In this document: positions 1 to 11,848 of the stretch, piece by piece | Numbering within the stretch: position 1 is the first letter of the stretch | How the letters are laid out: every line of letters starts with the position of its first letter | Source: Adiantum capillus-veneris | Lineage: Eukaryota > Streptophyta > Polypodiopsida > Polypodiales > Pteridaceae | Length of the DNA stretch: 64,000 nt | Direction: 5' to 3' | Assembly: GCA_014529385.2 (NCBI GenBank) | Contig: CM043954.1 | Span: forward strand, 94,133,247-94,197,246 | Position numbers and translations under genes: made by a program | The notes under the pieces: model-generated | Told to the model about the DNA's origin: nothing | The model's input: only the letters and a program-made list of their open reading frames with translations | The model's database searches: none

Positions 1-214
1 CGCCTTGTTTTGGCTTGGGGCTACCGAATGATCCACCTGATTCACTTGCCTTTCCAATCCCGTGTCAGCATCTTCTTCTTCCTCTGAGTCTGGTTCAATG
101 GACTCTGCCACATCCCAATCCTCCCACTCTGGTAATGAAGCTAGAAGGGCGAATCTTTTTGGGCCCCACGTTTTGCCCTTATCCATGTGAGTTTTGTGGG
201 CCATTGCTTTCTCT

Positions 215-893
215 AGCTTGGGGGGTTGTGATGGGGAGAGAGGTGGAGATGAATGCGAGCTGCTTTTGTTTGGAGTAGCGTTAGGAGGGGCTTGGTCTGG
301 TTTATGGTTTTTTTTGGGCATTCCCTAACGAAGTGCCCCTTTGTTCTGTAGTGGAAACAGGCATTTGGTAGGTATTTGTAGCTTATCGGTTGTTTAAAAA
401 CACTCTTCGTCATCTAATGCAATTAACATAGATTGGGGGAGCTCAACTGAATTGTCCATATCGATGAGGGCCTATGGGTGCCATGCAGGGATGTAATCCG
501 CAGTAGGTTGGCCTCCTAGAACTTTACCTAGCTGCGCTCGTATGACTCTGAGGTGATTGTGATAGTGAAGGGGGAGGTTCGGCAACTCCACCCAAACAGG
601 GAAGTGATTGAGGGCATCGCTCTCCGCTTTGTAATCCTTGTTCCATTTGAATAGGTAGAGGGGGGTCGCTTGCAATAGCCATTGTCCCATGCTTAGAACT
701 CGGAATGCCATATCCGCAGTTTTGAACACGAAGACGTATTGGTTTTTGGGTAGGGCCTATATAGTCTCGACTTCGGCCCCTATTGCCCCCCATTGGTTTC
801 GAATCCACCCGCGTAGCACATCTGCTGGTGGGCGAGGGCCAGCGAGGAGCCCTATCAGGGCCCTGTTTTCTAAGTCATTCTAAGTTTTTCTAA
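215..893 (-). pseudogene. LINE ORF1-like relic (DUF4283 + zinc knuckle)
   Basis: Read on the minus strand, an interrupted frame gives the order expected of plant L1-type ORF1 (DUF4283 family, an RNA-binding chaperone-like protein). It opens with LENRALIGLLAGPRPPADVL, followed by WIRNQWGAIGAE, then VFKTADMAFRVLSMGQWLL, LFKWNKDYK, and the hallmark PVWVELPNLPLHYHN. A knuckle CFHYRTKGHFVREC follows, in which the second Cys of CCHC is Tyr. The frame is broken by TAG codons at 757-759 and 472-474 and by a frameshift near 395-415 in a T/A run. No ORF2 (endonuclease/RT) is seen downstream, so this is a fragment. The family call rests on motif order and is fairly secure; nothing suggests function. Confidence 0.7.
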
Positions 894-1766
894 CCTGAAG
901 AGCAGGCATAATAACATAGGGCTTACTGTTTCCATTCGGTTGATCGCCCCTTGCAGTAGTCTTACCGCTTGCTCCCTATTGAGTGTCCGGGGTAGAGCCA
1001 TGGGTGGCTGGAGCGGCAGGACCCTCAGCAAAATCCGCAGGTCCACTTGCATGCTGAGGGTGAGCTCAATGCTGAGAGAAGAAGTTGAAATCATGGCGAA
1101 GTATCCTCGTGGATTCAAGCTTTTCTGCACTCCTGAGCAGAGGGCTATGGTGATCGATGCCGTTGAGAAATGCTGCAGCTAAGGGGTTGTGAGGGGAGAA
1201 TGAGATCAAGTCAAAATCATTGAGGACACCGCAATGTAGGAGAGGGCAGTTATTTTGCACGAGCGCTTGATGGGGGAGTGTGCCTGTAGCCTAGATATTG
1301 GGGGGTCTCGCGCAAGAGCTTTGATGGGGTGAGATGATGGGAGATGTCATCTTGCATGGGGCGTGAAGGATGCTGTCATCGGGACAAAGGCTAGGAACTC
1401 GCTAGGGTTCCATCACTAGAGTTCTTTCCTTTCAGTTAATGTGGCTTTTTCATCGTTTCTAGAACTTTAGGAAAAAAAGTATTTAGCATTAATAATTACT
1501 GAAACCTTTCAATTTTACTTAGCTCATTGAATTCACAGTGTAACCTTTCAGAGCCTGTAACTTTTCCAGATTTTATCGGAATTCTGTTCTGAAAAATTCT
1601 AACCATAGTAAAGCCCTGTTTACAGTTCCAAAAATACCAATATTTGTCATAGTTGGATCATTCTACAATGTTTTCTTAACAACCAAGTTAATTTGATCAT
1701 GCTTTGTACAATTTCTAAGGTTTCAGAAACTGGAAACCTTACACTAGGCAGGGTTTTCCAGGCGCA
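894..1766. other. no recognisable gene
   Basis: Short open frames on both strands lack recognisable motifs. The minus-strand frame ending near 870 may be the decayed upstream part of the LINE ORF1 relic. From about 1430 the sequence becomes AT-rich with no feature I can support. Confidence 0.4.
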
Positions 1767-2881
1767 GTGATGCCAAAGCAATGTGATGCAGTGGTAGCCA
1801 AGCCACAGGTGGTACAAAGAGAAGTGCAAGTGCAAGAAGAACCAAGGGTTCTTTGGCTACACAGAGACAGAGTGGTTCCTATGCCAAAGATGCCGCCTAG
1901 AGCGGTCCCAATTGTGGAGGATGTGCAGGTGGTTCCAAAGTGGACAAAGGATGTGTTGCCAAGTTCGAGTGCAGCTGTAGAAGCTCCATCGAAGTGTGGT
2001 AAAGAGCAAAGAGTGCGGTTTGTAGACAAGGTCAAAAGGGTAAATCTAGAGTAGATTTTTGAGCTTGAAACAGAGGAGGAGATTGAGTCGAGTGACAATA
2101 GCTCTATGGATGCGGACACTAGTTGGGAGACAGAGTCGTCTCAATCCAGGTATGATGAGTTTGACCTCTCACATGTGAGTGGAGAGTCAGTGAATATGTG
2201 CAAGGAGAAGCATGAAGTGCAAGCTGAGGTGCCTAGTGAAGACCAAGTGGAGCGGTCTATGCCTACTTGTGGTGAAGTGCAGGTAAGGGTGATGTGCGGT
2301 GCCATGCTAATGGCTGTGTTGGTGAAGGTAGCAATACAGTATGCCATGGTGGTGCAACAGGTGCAAAGTTTTTCCATGAGGAATAGAGCAGCTGTACCTA
2401 TGGAAGAAGATGAGGTAATGTGGTAGAGGATGAGTTTCTCTCTTCCTTGGCGGACCTTGATGATGTAGCGATAGAATAACAGGTGGCTGCAGTTGACAAG
2501 AAGGTGTTGCTTATTGACCTTGAAGGGCCAGTTAAAGAGGAGGAGCTCGACGATGCTGGAATTAAGTGCATGGCATGTGAGAAGGGCAGTACGGAGTCAA
2601 AGATAGAGGTGCTTCTTATGCAGTCAATGCACTCTATGACAGGTGATGCGGATTCCAAGGCGGTGTACAAGATTTCTAAGGAGGTCTGTGAGTGGTGGTT
2701 GAAAGGAATGGTGATCAAAGAAGCTGTGAAGTGGGCCATTGAAGAGGTGCAGGATTTTCTAGATGAGGATCTAGCTTTACATGGATGGGAGGGTGGGTCA
2801 GGTATGTCAGGAGTGTTGATTGAGCAGAATGGTAAGCACGACGGTGCTCTATTTGGTGTTCTTGAAGGTGCTTTGTTGTGA
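1767..2881 (+). pseudogene. unknown broken acidic open frame
   Basis: I do not recognise this protein. A first segment rich in Val, Pro, Glu and Gln (REVQVQEEPRVLWLHRDRVV) continues in the same frame through one TAG at 2052-2054. It then reads into a very acidic stretch (FELETEEEIESSDNSSMDAD) ending at 2426. Near 2410 coding character moves to another frame (DEFLSSLADLDDVAIE), meets a TAA near 2479, and continues as VDKKVLLIDLEGPVKEEELD to 2881. Low complexity, acidic runs and continuity across stops suggest one decayed gene of at least 370 codons, perhaps a transposon accessory ORF or a disordered host protein. No domain, signal peptide or membrane segment is visible. Confidence 0.35.
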
Positions 2882-5283
2882 GTGGAAAGTTTGCCAATAG
2901 AAGTATGATGCTGGCAGTTCGGCTATGTAGTTGGCTATGTGCCTTAGTGTGGCACTATGCAAGGGTGTTATAGGTGGACAAAGGAGACCAATGCAAGGTG
3001 TTTGACCCAGGTGGTTGATGACAGGCAAAGCAGGGGGTTGGGCAACCCGCATGAGCAAAGGTGGTGGGTGATAGATTCCAGGTTTTGTATATATGCTAGG
3101 TGATTTGTGGTGTACAGAGAGTTTGTTTTGGGTGTGTGTTTTATTTGTGCAATAAGGTTGAACATAAATGTTCAACGAGGGGGTGGGCAATGATGGTGCA
3201 ACCAAAGTTGGTCCGAGCTGGAAAGTGGTCAATGCTAGGCAAAGGTTGCACGCAGGTGAAATGTAGAAGGCTAGGGCAGGTACCAAGGACCTGGACAGCC
3301 AAAGTGTAGGGGGAATGTATATCTAATGCGGTTTTTTAAGGCCAAAAGGGCTAAAGGATGGTCCAGATGGTATGAGAGATAAAGGAGCCCAAAATGCTAG
3401 GTTAGTGCTCTAGAATGTAGTGTTTAGTGTGCTCTAGGAGCCGGTCCAGACGGCTCGTCAAACGGAGCCCTGGTGTGCCAGATACGAGCTGTCAAAATTT
3501 GGACGGGGGCCGGGTCTGTGCCCACTTGTCCGCACTGGAAGATGCACCCTCTGGCATTTTTTTGGCCTTGCCAAGGTTCTCAGTGATAGTATGTATCAGG
3601 TGGAGCTAGCACGAATTGACGGTTTGTCCATCGGATTCTCGGTCAGTAGGATACAACAGGATGAAGTTGGGAGCTAATGTCTTGGAAGGAATTGGTAGAG
3701 TTTTTTTACCCTTTTTATGGCCTCGGATGGTAGTCCAAAAAACCTCAAAATATGGCAAGAGGCAGGTGATTTGAAGAGGAAGGTGGGGAGTTTCAGTAGG
3801 TCTTTATTGCCTGGAAATCGGGTCCATAAGTAGACAATGGGAGCCTGGCCAAGGAGGACCCAGAAAATTGGTTTAAAATGGGGATTTCTTTCCAATCCTC
3901 TCATGGGGAGGGGGTTCTTGGAGAGGACTCACGGGCAGCTGCCACTGGACCGGCGATGATCAACCTGTATGCAAAATATTGGGTTTAAATGGCGGGCATT
4001 ATGGGTGGGCCAAGAGCCTAAGGTAGTGCACAGAGGGGGAGAGATGGAAGCTCCCTCACCCCATGGCGATGGCATGCATTGTGAGCGCTGTGGTTGGTGG
4101 CGCATAGGGGTGAACTGATGGTGTTTTGGGCCGGCGTGAGGCAGCACAGGTGGTGCGTGCTAGTGGAGGAGGTTGATCCACAGTGATGACGTGGCAGCCT
4201 ATTAGGCGCCCGTGCCTGCGGCCCTTGGGGCCCAATCTTTTTTGAAGGGAAACCCCCACCGATAGCAAGGTCGCTATTTCTCGTAAGGGGAGGGGTTCCC
4301 GCGAACAATGAGCCAGAAAAAGAGAGAGTAAGAGAGGGTGAGGCCAAACAAGTCCAAGCAGGGGCAAGTTCAAAGCAAAGGTCCATTCCAAACCGGCCAA
4401 GCAAGAGCAAAGGCAAGGAGGGAGGCTGGGACCAAAGTGAAGGAGGAAAGAGACAAGGAGAGAGAAGAGGGAGGTGAGAGCCAGATAAAGGGGGTCGAGG
4501 AAGAATCAAAGAGCAGTGTAAAATAGGCCTCCCAAGGGTGGAATAAAAAAGAAGGAAAAAATAAAATAAACAAGTGCCTAGGGGCAATAGCAATGTCGTT
4601 AATGCCCCCTCCCCCTCAAGTGCAAAGAGAGCAAGAGAGAATAGAGGAAAGCATTGCAGTTACCTCCTCCAAAGATGCTAAAATAAGATGCCAGGTGGGC
4701 CAATGAAAGGGTAGTTTCCAAAGTTGAAGGCCTCCCCCTATAAAAGTCAAATTTTAATCAAATTAGGGGCTTTTTTTGTGCCCTTTGAAGCCTACAAAGT
4801 GGAGCTCTCTGACAGAGGAGTGTGCCTGTCAAAGCCCTTTGTATTTTCTCGTGAAAATGGCCATGGTGATGGCAGTGCAAGCCTATGTACATGCCTTTTG
4901 AAATGCAACCAAGCCACTGTTGTCCCGTCTTGTTATTGTTTCCCCTTCCCCCCTTCTCTTTCTCCTCCTTTCGTGTTTGCCCTCGGTGCCGGCAATGTGG
5001 AAGTGTGTGCCCCTCGGACCGACGGTGCTTTGTGTGAGAGAGTGAGATTGAGAGGCCATGTGCATGTGTAAGGGTGGAGACAGACCATGGAATTAGGTGT
5101 GCTTTGTGTGGTGGATTTGTGGATTGTGTGAGCAGTGGAAATTGGGCAGGCGGTGGTCTTCTAGTGTAAGGTGTGTTTTTCAAAGGTGTTTTTTGAGAGG
5201 ATAGGGGTGATGTGGATACCCTGAGCTATAGAGAGGCCCTTTTGTTTGTGCCGGGCGTGTTCCCCCATTCCCCCTCTCCAATG
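2882..5283. other. no recognisable gene
   Basis: Open frames up to about 190 codons occur on the minus strand (4018-4593), but they are rich in Ser, Leu and Pro and look like translations of purine-rich DNA such as the GA-rich stretch 4320-4530. No conserved motif, LTR or hairpin of note was found. Confidence 0.35.
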
Positions 5284-7690
5284 TTCTAAAAAGAACATCA
5301 TTTGGAATGCACTGTGCCAGCTACCTCCACCTCATCATTTATGTGAACAAGAAGATACACTTGAATGTTTAGCATGGTAGTAGGAAAGTGTTTCTCAAAC
5401 ATGCATACAACTCCACAGCGTTTAGTTTGGCGGATGGTATGGAATCTACATGGATATCCTTTTGTGAGATCCATTGCACCAACTTCGTAAGATTGTAGAG
5501 TGTGGTACAGACATCAGGAGACAAACATCCCTCAATGGCCATCAGTAAAATAAACTGCAAAACACGTCTAGCAATGATATTCAAGTCCACACATGGATAT
5601 GTCACACAATTCCCACTCTGATATATTCCACTTCAAACATACTGACATATTTTATGCCAGTCGTGTAACTTCAAACCTGTACGCTTCCTTTCTTTAGTGA
5701 AACATGTTTGGAGCGAGTGCAATACGCCAGTGGGCGTGTGCACGGATCTAATGCTCTCTTTTACTTTGCGTTCTTGGCCTCCTGTCAAAATCCATGGCGC
5801 TTTACGGAGTTTTATTGATCCATCGAGTGCTGTCTGCGACCAATATTGCTGCATGTGATCCACATTTTTGAGGTCAATTCTGGCCCCCAAAGTATCTTTC
5901 TTGCCGATGAGATGATTCCACAACAGATTACCCACATTCTTGAATGTGTGCATTGGATCAAGCAAGTGACATGAGTCTAGGCCAATATGGTAACTCGTAC
6001 CGTAGAGAGAGTCTCTTCATCCCTGGGGGCAAACCGTCATCATACATCTCCTTTTGCTCTAACCATGCTCGAGCAGAAATCCTCAGTGGCTCTCTTCCCA
6101 AAAAATCGTCGCATAACTTGTGATTTTCTAAAAGATGCGCTTGATGACCTTCGTACATTTGCTTCTTCAGTGAGGGTACCCGACGTGCATTAAGTCTAGG
6201 TCCACATGTGACACATGCTCTGTATCTGCTTGTTTGAAGCTCTGAATGTATACACATGACAATAGATAAGCTTGAGAAAAACCAAGGTTTTATAGTGTTT
6301 GAGTTTGAGTATATATCACCTAAGAATTCTGTTAGTCCGAGATAGTCATGCATGATCCACATTAGAATGCCTCTGATCAAAGCATTGCGTCAACATGTGT
6401 GTCGGCTCATATTCACCACTTTTATGCCAATCCATGATTGTTGTAGCTCTTCCAATAGTGGACAAAGATACACATCCATATTTTTCAATGTATACAGCCC
6501 CGACACAATCAAGCTTAGAAATAGGTACCCCTTCTTGGTGGTCAACCACTGGGAATGTTGTAGTTGAAAATGACAACTGGCCATATATTGTAAGATGTTG
6601 ACCTCTGACCAAATGAATTTATGCCATCCATAGCCAGGCCGAGGCGCAAATTTCGAGCTTCCCTACAAAATCCGGTCATGTGTTGTCTATATGCTTCCAA
6701 GCCGTGCAATCTCTAGGAATCCGTATCACACCATCCGAAGATCTATTCTCCTCGTGCCATGATTCTAGGGTGGCCATGGACTTACATTCAAAGAAATGTT
6801 TGATGTGAGGCAGCAGAGGAAAGTGATGCAAAACCTTTTGCAAAATTTTTTGTTCATGAAAATCTACTCGATATCTCTAAAAATCACATTTCAGACACTT
6901 CTCCATGTTTATGTATTCCCCTCTGAAAAGAATGCAGCCGTTAGGGTAAGCGTGAATAGAATTGTAATCTATCCCCAAGTTTCACAAGATCTTTCTTGCT
7001 TCCTCTCTGGAATCTGGCATCACATTATCAGCTGGCAGTATGTGCTCTTTGAGAAATCTACACAACGAAAAAAATGCGGTACACTTGTGTAAGTAATCTA
7101 TCGGATCATTATACATTTAGAGTTTTTTATTGAAGTAAACACATTGAAATAGATCACTTGAAAAGTGTTGTGATTCTAGTGTTACTCCATTCAAACTTTT
7201 CCTCCATGTTTAGAAGAACCAGGAGTGCCTTCAATCTAGACACATGTGCTCCACCATAAGATGGCATATTGGCTTCACTTTTCATGTCATCATAGATAAA
7301 CCTTTTTGAATTTATGATCATCTCAATCATTTCATCGATCTCGGGCTCAAACATACCCTCGTTGGGAATGTGGTCTGCATGATCACCCTCCGAGCTGTCA
7401 GAAGCTACATCTTGTGGCCTCACGTATGCTACTTGACCGAAGCGCCTACGAACACATCTATTGGGTTACAAGATTGTTGTCTGTTGGCCAGCGTCAGAGT
7501 CTGACGTGTTGTAATTGTCAACAGCTTGATCTATAATAGATGGATCAAACTTGTCAAATTCGTGAACGTGCTGCAAAGAAACGTGTCTTGTCCGTCACAC
7601 AGCATGTTTGCATTGATTACAAGGACATAAGATCCTTGTTGAGAGATAGGCGTTTTGGTTGGACGGCCTCACATCGTTGTCACTACTCAT
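5284..7690 (-). pseudogene. CACTA (En/Spm) TNP2-type transposase relic
   Basis: Reading from an ATG at 7690, the minus strand starts MSSDNDVRPSNQ and has a CPCNQCKHAV block like the transposase-associated N-terminal domain. An acidic stretch and MPSYGGAHVSRLKALLVLLN follow (7154-7423). Decayed sequence across 6600-7150 retains SREEARKIL- and NGCILFRGEY-like blocks. RGILMWIMHDYLGL (about 6340-6380) is the TNP2 core. GLPPGMKRLSLRYELPYWP and MLDPMHTFKNVGNLLWNHLIG (5905-5965) follow, then KTGLKLHDWHKICQY-type sequence and a C-terminal block near 5300. TNP2 is the DDE transposase of CACTA elements. The frame is broken many times and ends abruptly near 5284. No CACTA terminal repeats were located. 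Confidence 0.75.
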
Positions 7691-7754
7691 AAATGAATGT
7701 AAAAAACTTATAACTTGAACATAAATTTAATCTTCTACTGGCATCCTCCGTCTT

Positions 7755-7757
<3 letters not shown>

Positions 7758-7807
<50 letters not shown>
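7758..7807 (+). repeat. (CT)n microsatellite
   Basis: A pure CT dinucleotide run of about 25 units lies just upstream of the 5' end of the TNP2 relic. Confidence 0.98.
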
Positions 7808-7810
<3 letters not shown>

Positions 7811-8192
7811 CTCCCTCACAATCAAGAAACCATAATCACACTGTAAACTACCTCAAATTCTCTAGCCATGTGCGATCCCCGCACACCTTGGTCTAGAGGT
7901 GCACGGAGATTAGAACCATCGGGTTATAATCTCGTCTTTATTTGTCAATGCCTATATTTGTGGATATGAGAAATCTACACATCCACATCTACATGACAAT
8001 TCATGTAGTGGACAAAACCCCTTTGCCTCTTGTTCATCTATAGCAATTCACAACACCTTAACATCTCTTCACAGCAGCTCCTTGTTTGAAGGAGTACTGT
8101 GCCCATTACATGTCTGTTTCCATTATGAGTATCATGCCATTGAAAGCTTTCCAACTTAATGCCGCATCCGTGGAGAGGAAGAGAGGGATCAC

Positions 8193-8655
8193 CATAAACC
8201 TAACTCTAAATTTAGACCGTAATCGTGAATGTAAACTTTAATATAAAAACTAAATTCAAAATATAATCTTAGATTTAACCTAAATCTAACCTAATCTTAA
8301 ATCTAACCTAAATCTATCCTAATCTTAAATCTAACCTAATCATAAATCTAACCTAAATCTAAATCTAACATAAACCTAAATCTAATCTAATCTTAAGTCT
8401 AACCTGATCTTGAATCTGGCCTAATCTTAAGTCTAGTATAATTTCCTCTTAACCTAATCTTAAATATAACCTAATCTTAAATCTTAACCTAATCTTAAAT
8501 CTAACATAAACCTAAATCTAATCTAATCTTAAATCTAACCCAATCCTAAGTCTAACCTAATCTTAAATCTAACCTAAACCTAAATCCAATCTAATTTTAA
8601 ATCTAACCTAATCTTAAATCTAACTTAAATATAAAAACTAAATCTTAAACCTATG
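8193..8655 (+). repeat. degenerate AACCTAAATCT-type minisatellite
   Basis: About 460 bp consist of irregular repeats of AACCTAAATCTAACCTAATC with frequent one-base changes and length shifts. The unit resembles the plant telomere repeat CCCTAAA but never holds two exact telomere units in a row. It runs directly into the CT/TA tract. Confidence 0.85.
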
Positions 8656-8656
8656 T

Positions 8657-8660
<4 letters not shown>

Positions 8661-8742
<82 letters not shown>
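8661..8742 (+). repeat. (CT)n(TA)n compound microsatellite
   Basis: About 22 CT units are followed by about 19 TA units, a structure prone to slippage. Confidence 0.97.
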
Positions 8743-8744
<2 letters not shown>

Positions 8745-8745
<1 letters not shown>

Positions 8746-10295
8746 CTTTCCCTCTCTCTTTATCTATATATGTCATAGTACGTCTATTTACATAGACAGA
8801 CATTGGCAAAGCTCTTCACTGACCAATGCACTATTTTCTTGGACAAGACATGCATTATATTCAATCCACAAGGAGTTTACTTTATCAGATTGGTCTCATA
8901 TCTAACATTTAATGGGGTAGTAACTTATGTGTAGGGGAAATTAACATAGACATAGTGAGCATTTCATTAAGAATAGATTCCTAATAATGAGCATAGCAAG
9001 AGTGCTTAGTGGGAGAGAGAGCAACAAAATCATAACACCTTGTTAGAATTATGGATGAACAATACTTCAAAAGGAGAGAGAAATTAAGCTATTGACAACC
9101 GTTGATGACCGGATGTACATGGAGCCAGTCCCCCCTCCAAAAGGCTTTGTATTATAGGTTCCCCCATCAAGGGAGACATTTTACAATACAATACTTTGTG
9201 TTCCTTCAATACTTGCTGGTGCAATGAAGATGGAAGCTTCAAGCACCAAGCTTACACTTGAAAAACACAACATCAATTCCCTCACGGTCTCAGACCCAAG
9301 ACCTCACACACCTTCGAAGATGGTGAGAGCTAGCGGGGTATGAGAGTAGATCTAGAGGAAGAAGAAGTATTCTTATGAGAAACAAGTATTTCTCCTCAAA
9401 TTATCACTCTTATTAGCTTATCTTAGCTTAGTAATTAGCATGGTAGAGGAGATGAGCATGCATTGAAGCTTGGCTCTTGGTTGGATTTGCATCACAAAGC
9501 CAAGAGTTTTTGGTGTAGGCCTCCCTTCTCAAAAGCTTGGATAAGATAATGAGATTTCCATTAAAGCTTGGAGAAGGAGAGAGAGTTATTTTCTCCACAC
9601 ATGAGTTGTGTGAGTGTGTGTGTGTGTGATAATGCCTTTGCAAAATCAGCCCCCTCTCTCTCTTGGTCGATCCCTCTTGTTATTTCCTCTTGCTGGCCCC
9701 TCATTGGCTCATGCCAAGCCAATAGGAAATAAGAGGTCAAATGGAGAGCCTTGTGAAAAGTGTCCCTCTTTCCCCTTTAGTGAGAGCTTAAGTGATTCAA
9801 ATAATTCATTTAAATTCCCATTGGACCTTTTAGTCTTTTGGCCAATAGGAATTAAGCAAGCCATTGGGCTGCCTAATTCTCATTGGACCCCTTGGCAGAC
9901 TGTCCCATAGTCTTCTAGGGAACTTAATTTTCATTAGTTCTTTTATCAAGTGTTTTTAAAATAATTATACTAAATTTACTCTAGCCTAATGATGATTGGT
10001 CCACCTCTATGGACATCCAATAAGATCTGAATGGGAATTGGGGGCAACTGGGCTAGGAATCTGACATGTGTCCACTATGCCCTTTTTGTAACGGGGGGAG
10101 AGTGTGTGTGTGTTTCTCTCACTTCTTCTCTCTCTTCCCCTACATTAGGAGATCTCGGAGGTCTTTTGGAGGGCCTTTTGGAAGAGAGAGGAAAATAAGC
10201 TCCTCCAATGAGATAAGAGCCTACGTTACGTAGAAAAATAGATTGATATTAACAAAAATATAAAAGGTGTCCCTCTCCTCATTTAATAATCTAGT
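8745..10295. other. no recognisable gene
   Basis: The sequence is AT-rich with a short (TG)n near 9612-9628 and scattered short open frames. A TGTTAG at 9040 could start an old LTR, but no matching second copy, primer site or target duplication was found. Confidence 0.35.
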
Positions 10296-10621
10296 GGTCC
10301 TTGAAGACAATCACTCTCTTTCATCTAATGCGAGCGCCTTTTTCAGAAGGTAGATGTGGTGCATTTGATACGGCTTACGTCATCACTAGAATTCAAAAAG
10401 TTACAAAACTATCAAGTGGTGAAAGATTTTGAAACTTTTGATACTGTCAATGCGTCCGGAACGCCCAAATATCCTAGAAATGAATGTCCAATTTCCTGGC
10501 TCCGACATCCAAAGAGGCAAAGAATGTCAAAAACCCCTAAAAGAACATTTTACTAACGGTGCGCGAGGGGCATTCCAAAATTTTGGAATGCCTCATCGCA
10601 CTCCGTTAGTAAAAAGCCCCT
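10296..10621 (+). repeat. left arm of foldback element
   Basis: This arm matches the reverse complement of 11347-11672 over its length, with many substitutions but clear collinearity. Divergence between arms suggests an old element. Confidence 0.7.
10551..10611. repeat. hairpin H1 of foldback element
   Basis: A 61-bp near-palindrome begins TACTAACGGTGCGCGAGGGG and closes CACTCCGTTAGTA. The central arms CATTCCAAAA and TTTTGGAATG are perfectly complementary. Confidence 0.9.
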
Positions 10622-10796
10622 TTTTTTCCTCTTTTAGAGAGCTTTTTGAGAGGAAAATGTCAAAAAATCTCTAAAAAGGCCTCCATCTATCACATAGGTT
10701 TTTTCTTCATCATCTTAGCCTTAGAGATCATAATTTCGGGTCTATAAGAGTGAGCACGCACACCCATTGTTACAATTCTACAAAGTGCATTTTGAT

Positions 10797-10892
10797 CACA
10801 CACACACACACACAGACAGACACACACAGAGACACACACACACTCACAAACACACAGACGCACAAATATAACATACACACACACACAGAGCC

Positions 10893-10949
<57 letters not shown>
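10797..10949 (+). repeat. (CA)n-rich and (CT)n tracts
   Basis: An imperfect CA-rich stretch (10797-10888) is followed by a pure CT run (10897-10949) that abuts hairpin H2. Confidence 0.95.
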
Positions 10950-10950
<1 letters not shown>

Positions 10951-10952
<2 letters not shown>

Positions 10953-11011
10953 CTAAAGGCGCGCGTAGAGAGGCACAACCGGTGTGCATGTCTCTATGCG
11001 CGCCTTTAGTA
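10951..11011. repeat. hairpin H2 of foldback element
   Basis: A 61-bp near-palindrome starts TACTAAAGGCGCGCGTAGAG and ends ATGCGCGCCTTTAGTA. The outer 12 bp pair almost perfectly and keep pairing although the AACGG of the other hairpins has become AAAGG here. Confidence 0.9.
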
Positions 11012-11117
11012 CTGTGCATCCACCAGTGTATGTGTTTATGTGTGTATGTGTGAGTGTTATAGAGAGAGGAAGTAAGGCGGGGGAAAGAGAGAGAGAGAGA
11101 GTCTTTCTGTTACCTTA

Positions 11118-11178
11118 TACTAACGGCGCGAGGAGGTTTTTTTTGAGGTCAAAACATGCTCCACGCGCGCCGTTAATA
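11118..11178. repeat. hairpin H3 of foldback element
   Basis: This near-palindrome begins TACTAACGGCGCGAGGAGG and ends CCACGCGCGCCGTTAATA. Its length matches H1 and H2 and its central loop differs. Confidence 0.85.
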
Positions 11179-11228
11179 ATGGGAGTCTGTCACTCTCTCT
11201 CTCTCTTGAAATATGCTAAGCTATAGAA

Positions 11229-11230
<2 letters not shown>

Positions 11231-11275
<45 letters not shown>
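11231..11275 (+). repeat. (GA)n microsatellite
   Basis: About 22 GA units lie between H3 and H4, the strand complement of the CT run before H2. Confidence 0.97.
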
Positions 11276-11276
<1 letters not shown>

Positions 11277-11356
11277 ATGGTGCAAAAGTGCAATAGAGAA
11301 ACATGGGTAGGCTTTCTTGAAAGATAATTGTCCAAAAATGACTAAAAGTAGCTTTG

Positions 11357-11418
11357 TACTAACGGCGCGTAGAGGGGCATTCTAGCATTTTAGAATGCCT
11401 CCTCGCGCGCCTTAAGTA
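11357..11418. repeat. hairpin H4 of foldback element
   Basis: This near-palindrome begins TACTAACGGCGCGTAGAGGG and ends CTCGCGCGCCTTAAGTA. Its centre ATTCTAGCATTTTAGAAT is complementary. It is the inverted-arm counterpart of H1. Confidence 0.9.
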
Positions 11419-11848
11419 AAAAGCCCATTTTTTGGGGTTTTTTGACATTTTTTGCCTCTCCGGATGTCGGAATGAGACAAGTAGACATTCGTTTTTAGGG
11501 TATTTTGGCGTTCCGGACGCATTGGTGGTGTCAAAAGCCTCAAAATCTATCACTATTTGACAGTTTGTGACTTTTCAACTTTAAATGATGACGTAAGCTG
11601 CCTTGAATGCGCCGCACCTGCCTCCTGAAAAAGACGCTCACATTAAATAAAAAAGTGACCGTTTTCAAGGACGATTGGGAATAAAAATCTACTTTTTAAA
11701 GTGTCTGGTTGTCCTTTTGGACGTACTCACAAGGTGTAAGTGCATTTTAAAAAACGTTTCTAGAGAGAGAAGTACAATTTCTTACAAGTCCCTCCAAATG
11801 ACCTCCGAAATTTTCTAATGCCTTTAGGGCTCTCCACCTCCTTGACAG

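Larger units (their letters stand above)
10296..11672. mobile_element. foldback element with long inverted arms and hairpin array
   Basis: Two arms of about 325 bp, 10296-10621 and 11347-11672, are inverted copies of each other. Both contain GCGTCCGGAACGCC, CTTACGTCATCA and a CTTTTTCAG block in the same order. Between them lie (CA)n, (CT)n, (TG)n and (GA)n tracts and two more hairpins. No transposase is encoded. Structure and content suit a non-autonomous foldback or Mutator-like element; GC-rich palindromes of this kind also occur subterminally in CACTA elements. No clear target duplication flanks it. Confidence 0.65.

Noticed and set aside
213..413. Separate small zinc-finger gene
   Set aside because: It is the frameshifted C-terminal part of the DUF4283 LINE ORF1 relic.
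3437..3456. Small GAGCCG/CGGCTC stem
   Set aside because: A 6-bp stem is expected by chance in a window of this size.
8193..8655. Interstitial telomere
   Set aside because: No exact consecutive CCCTAAA units; kept only as a degenerate minisatellite.
9040..10290. Solo LTR starting TGTTAGAATT
   Set aside because: No second copy, convincing end, primer site or target duplication could be found.
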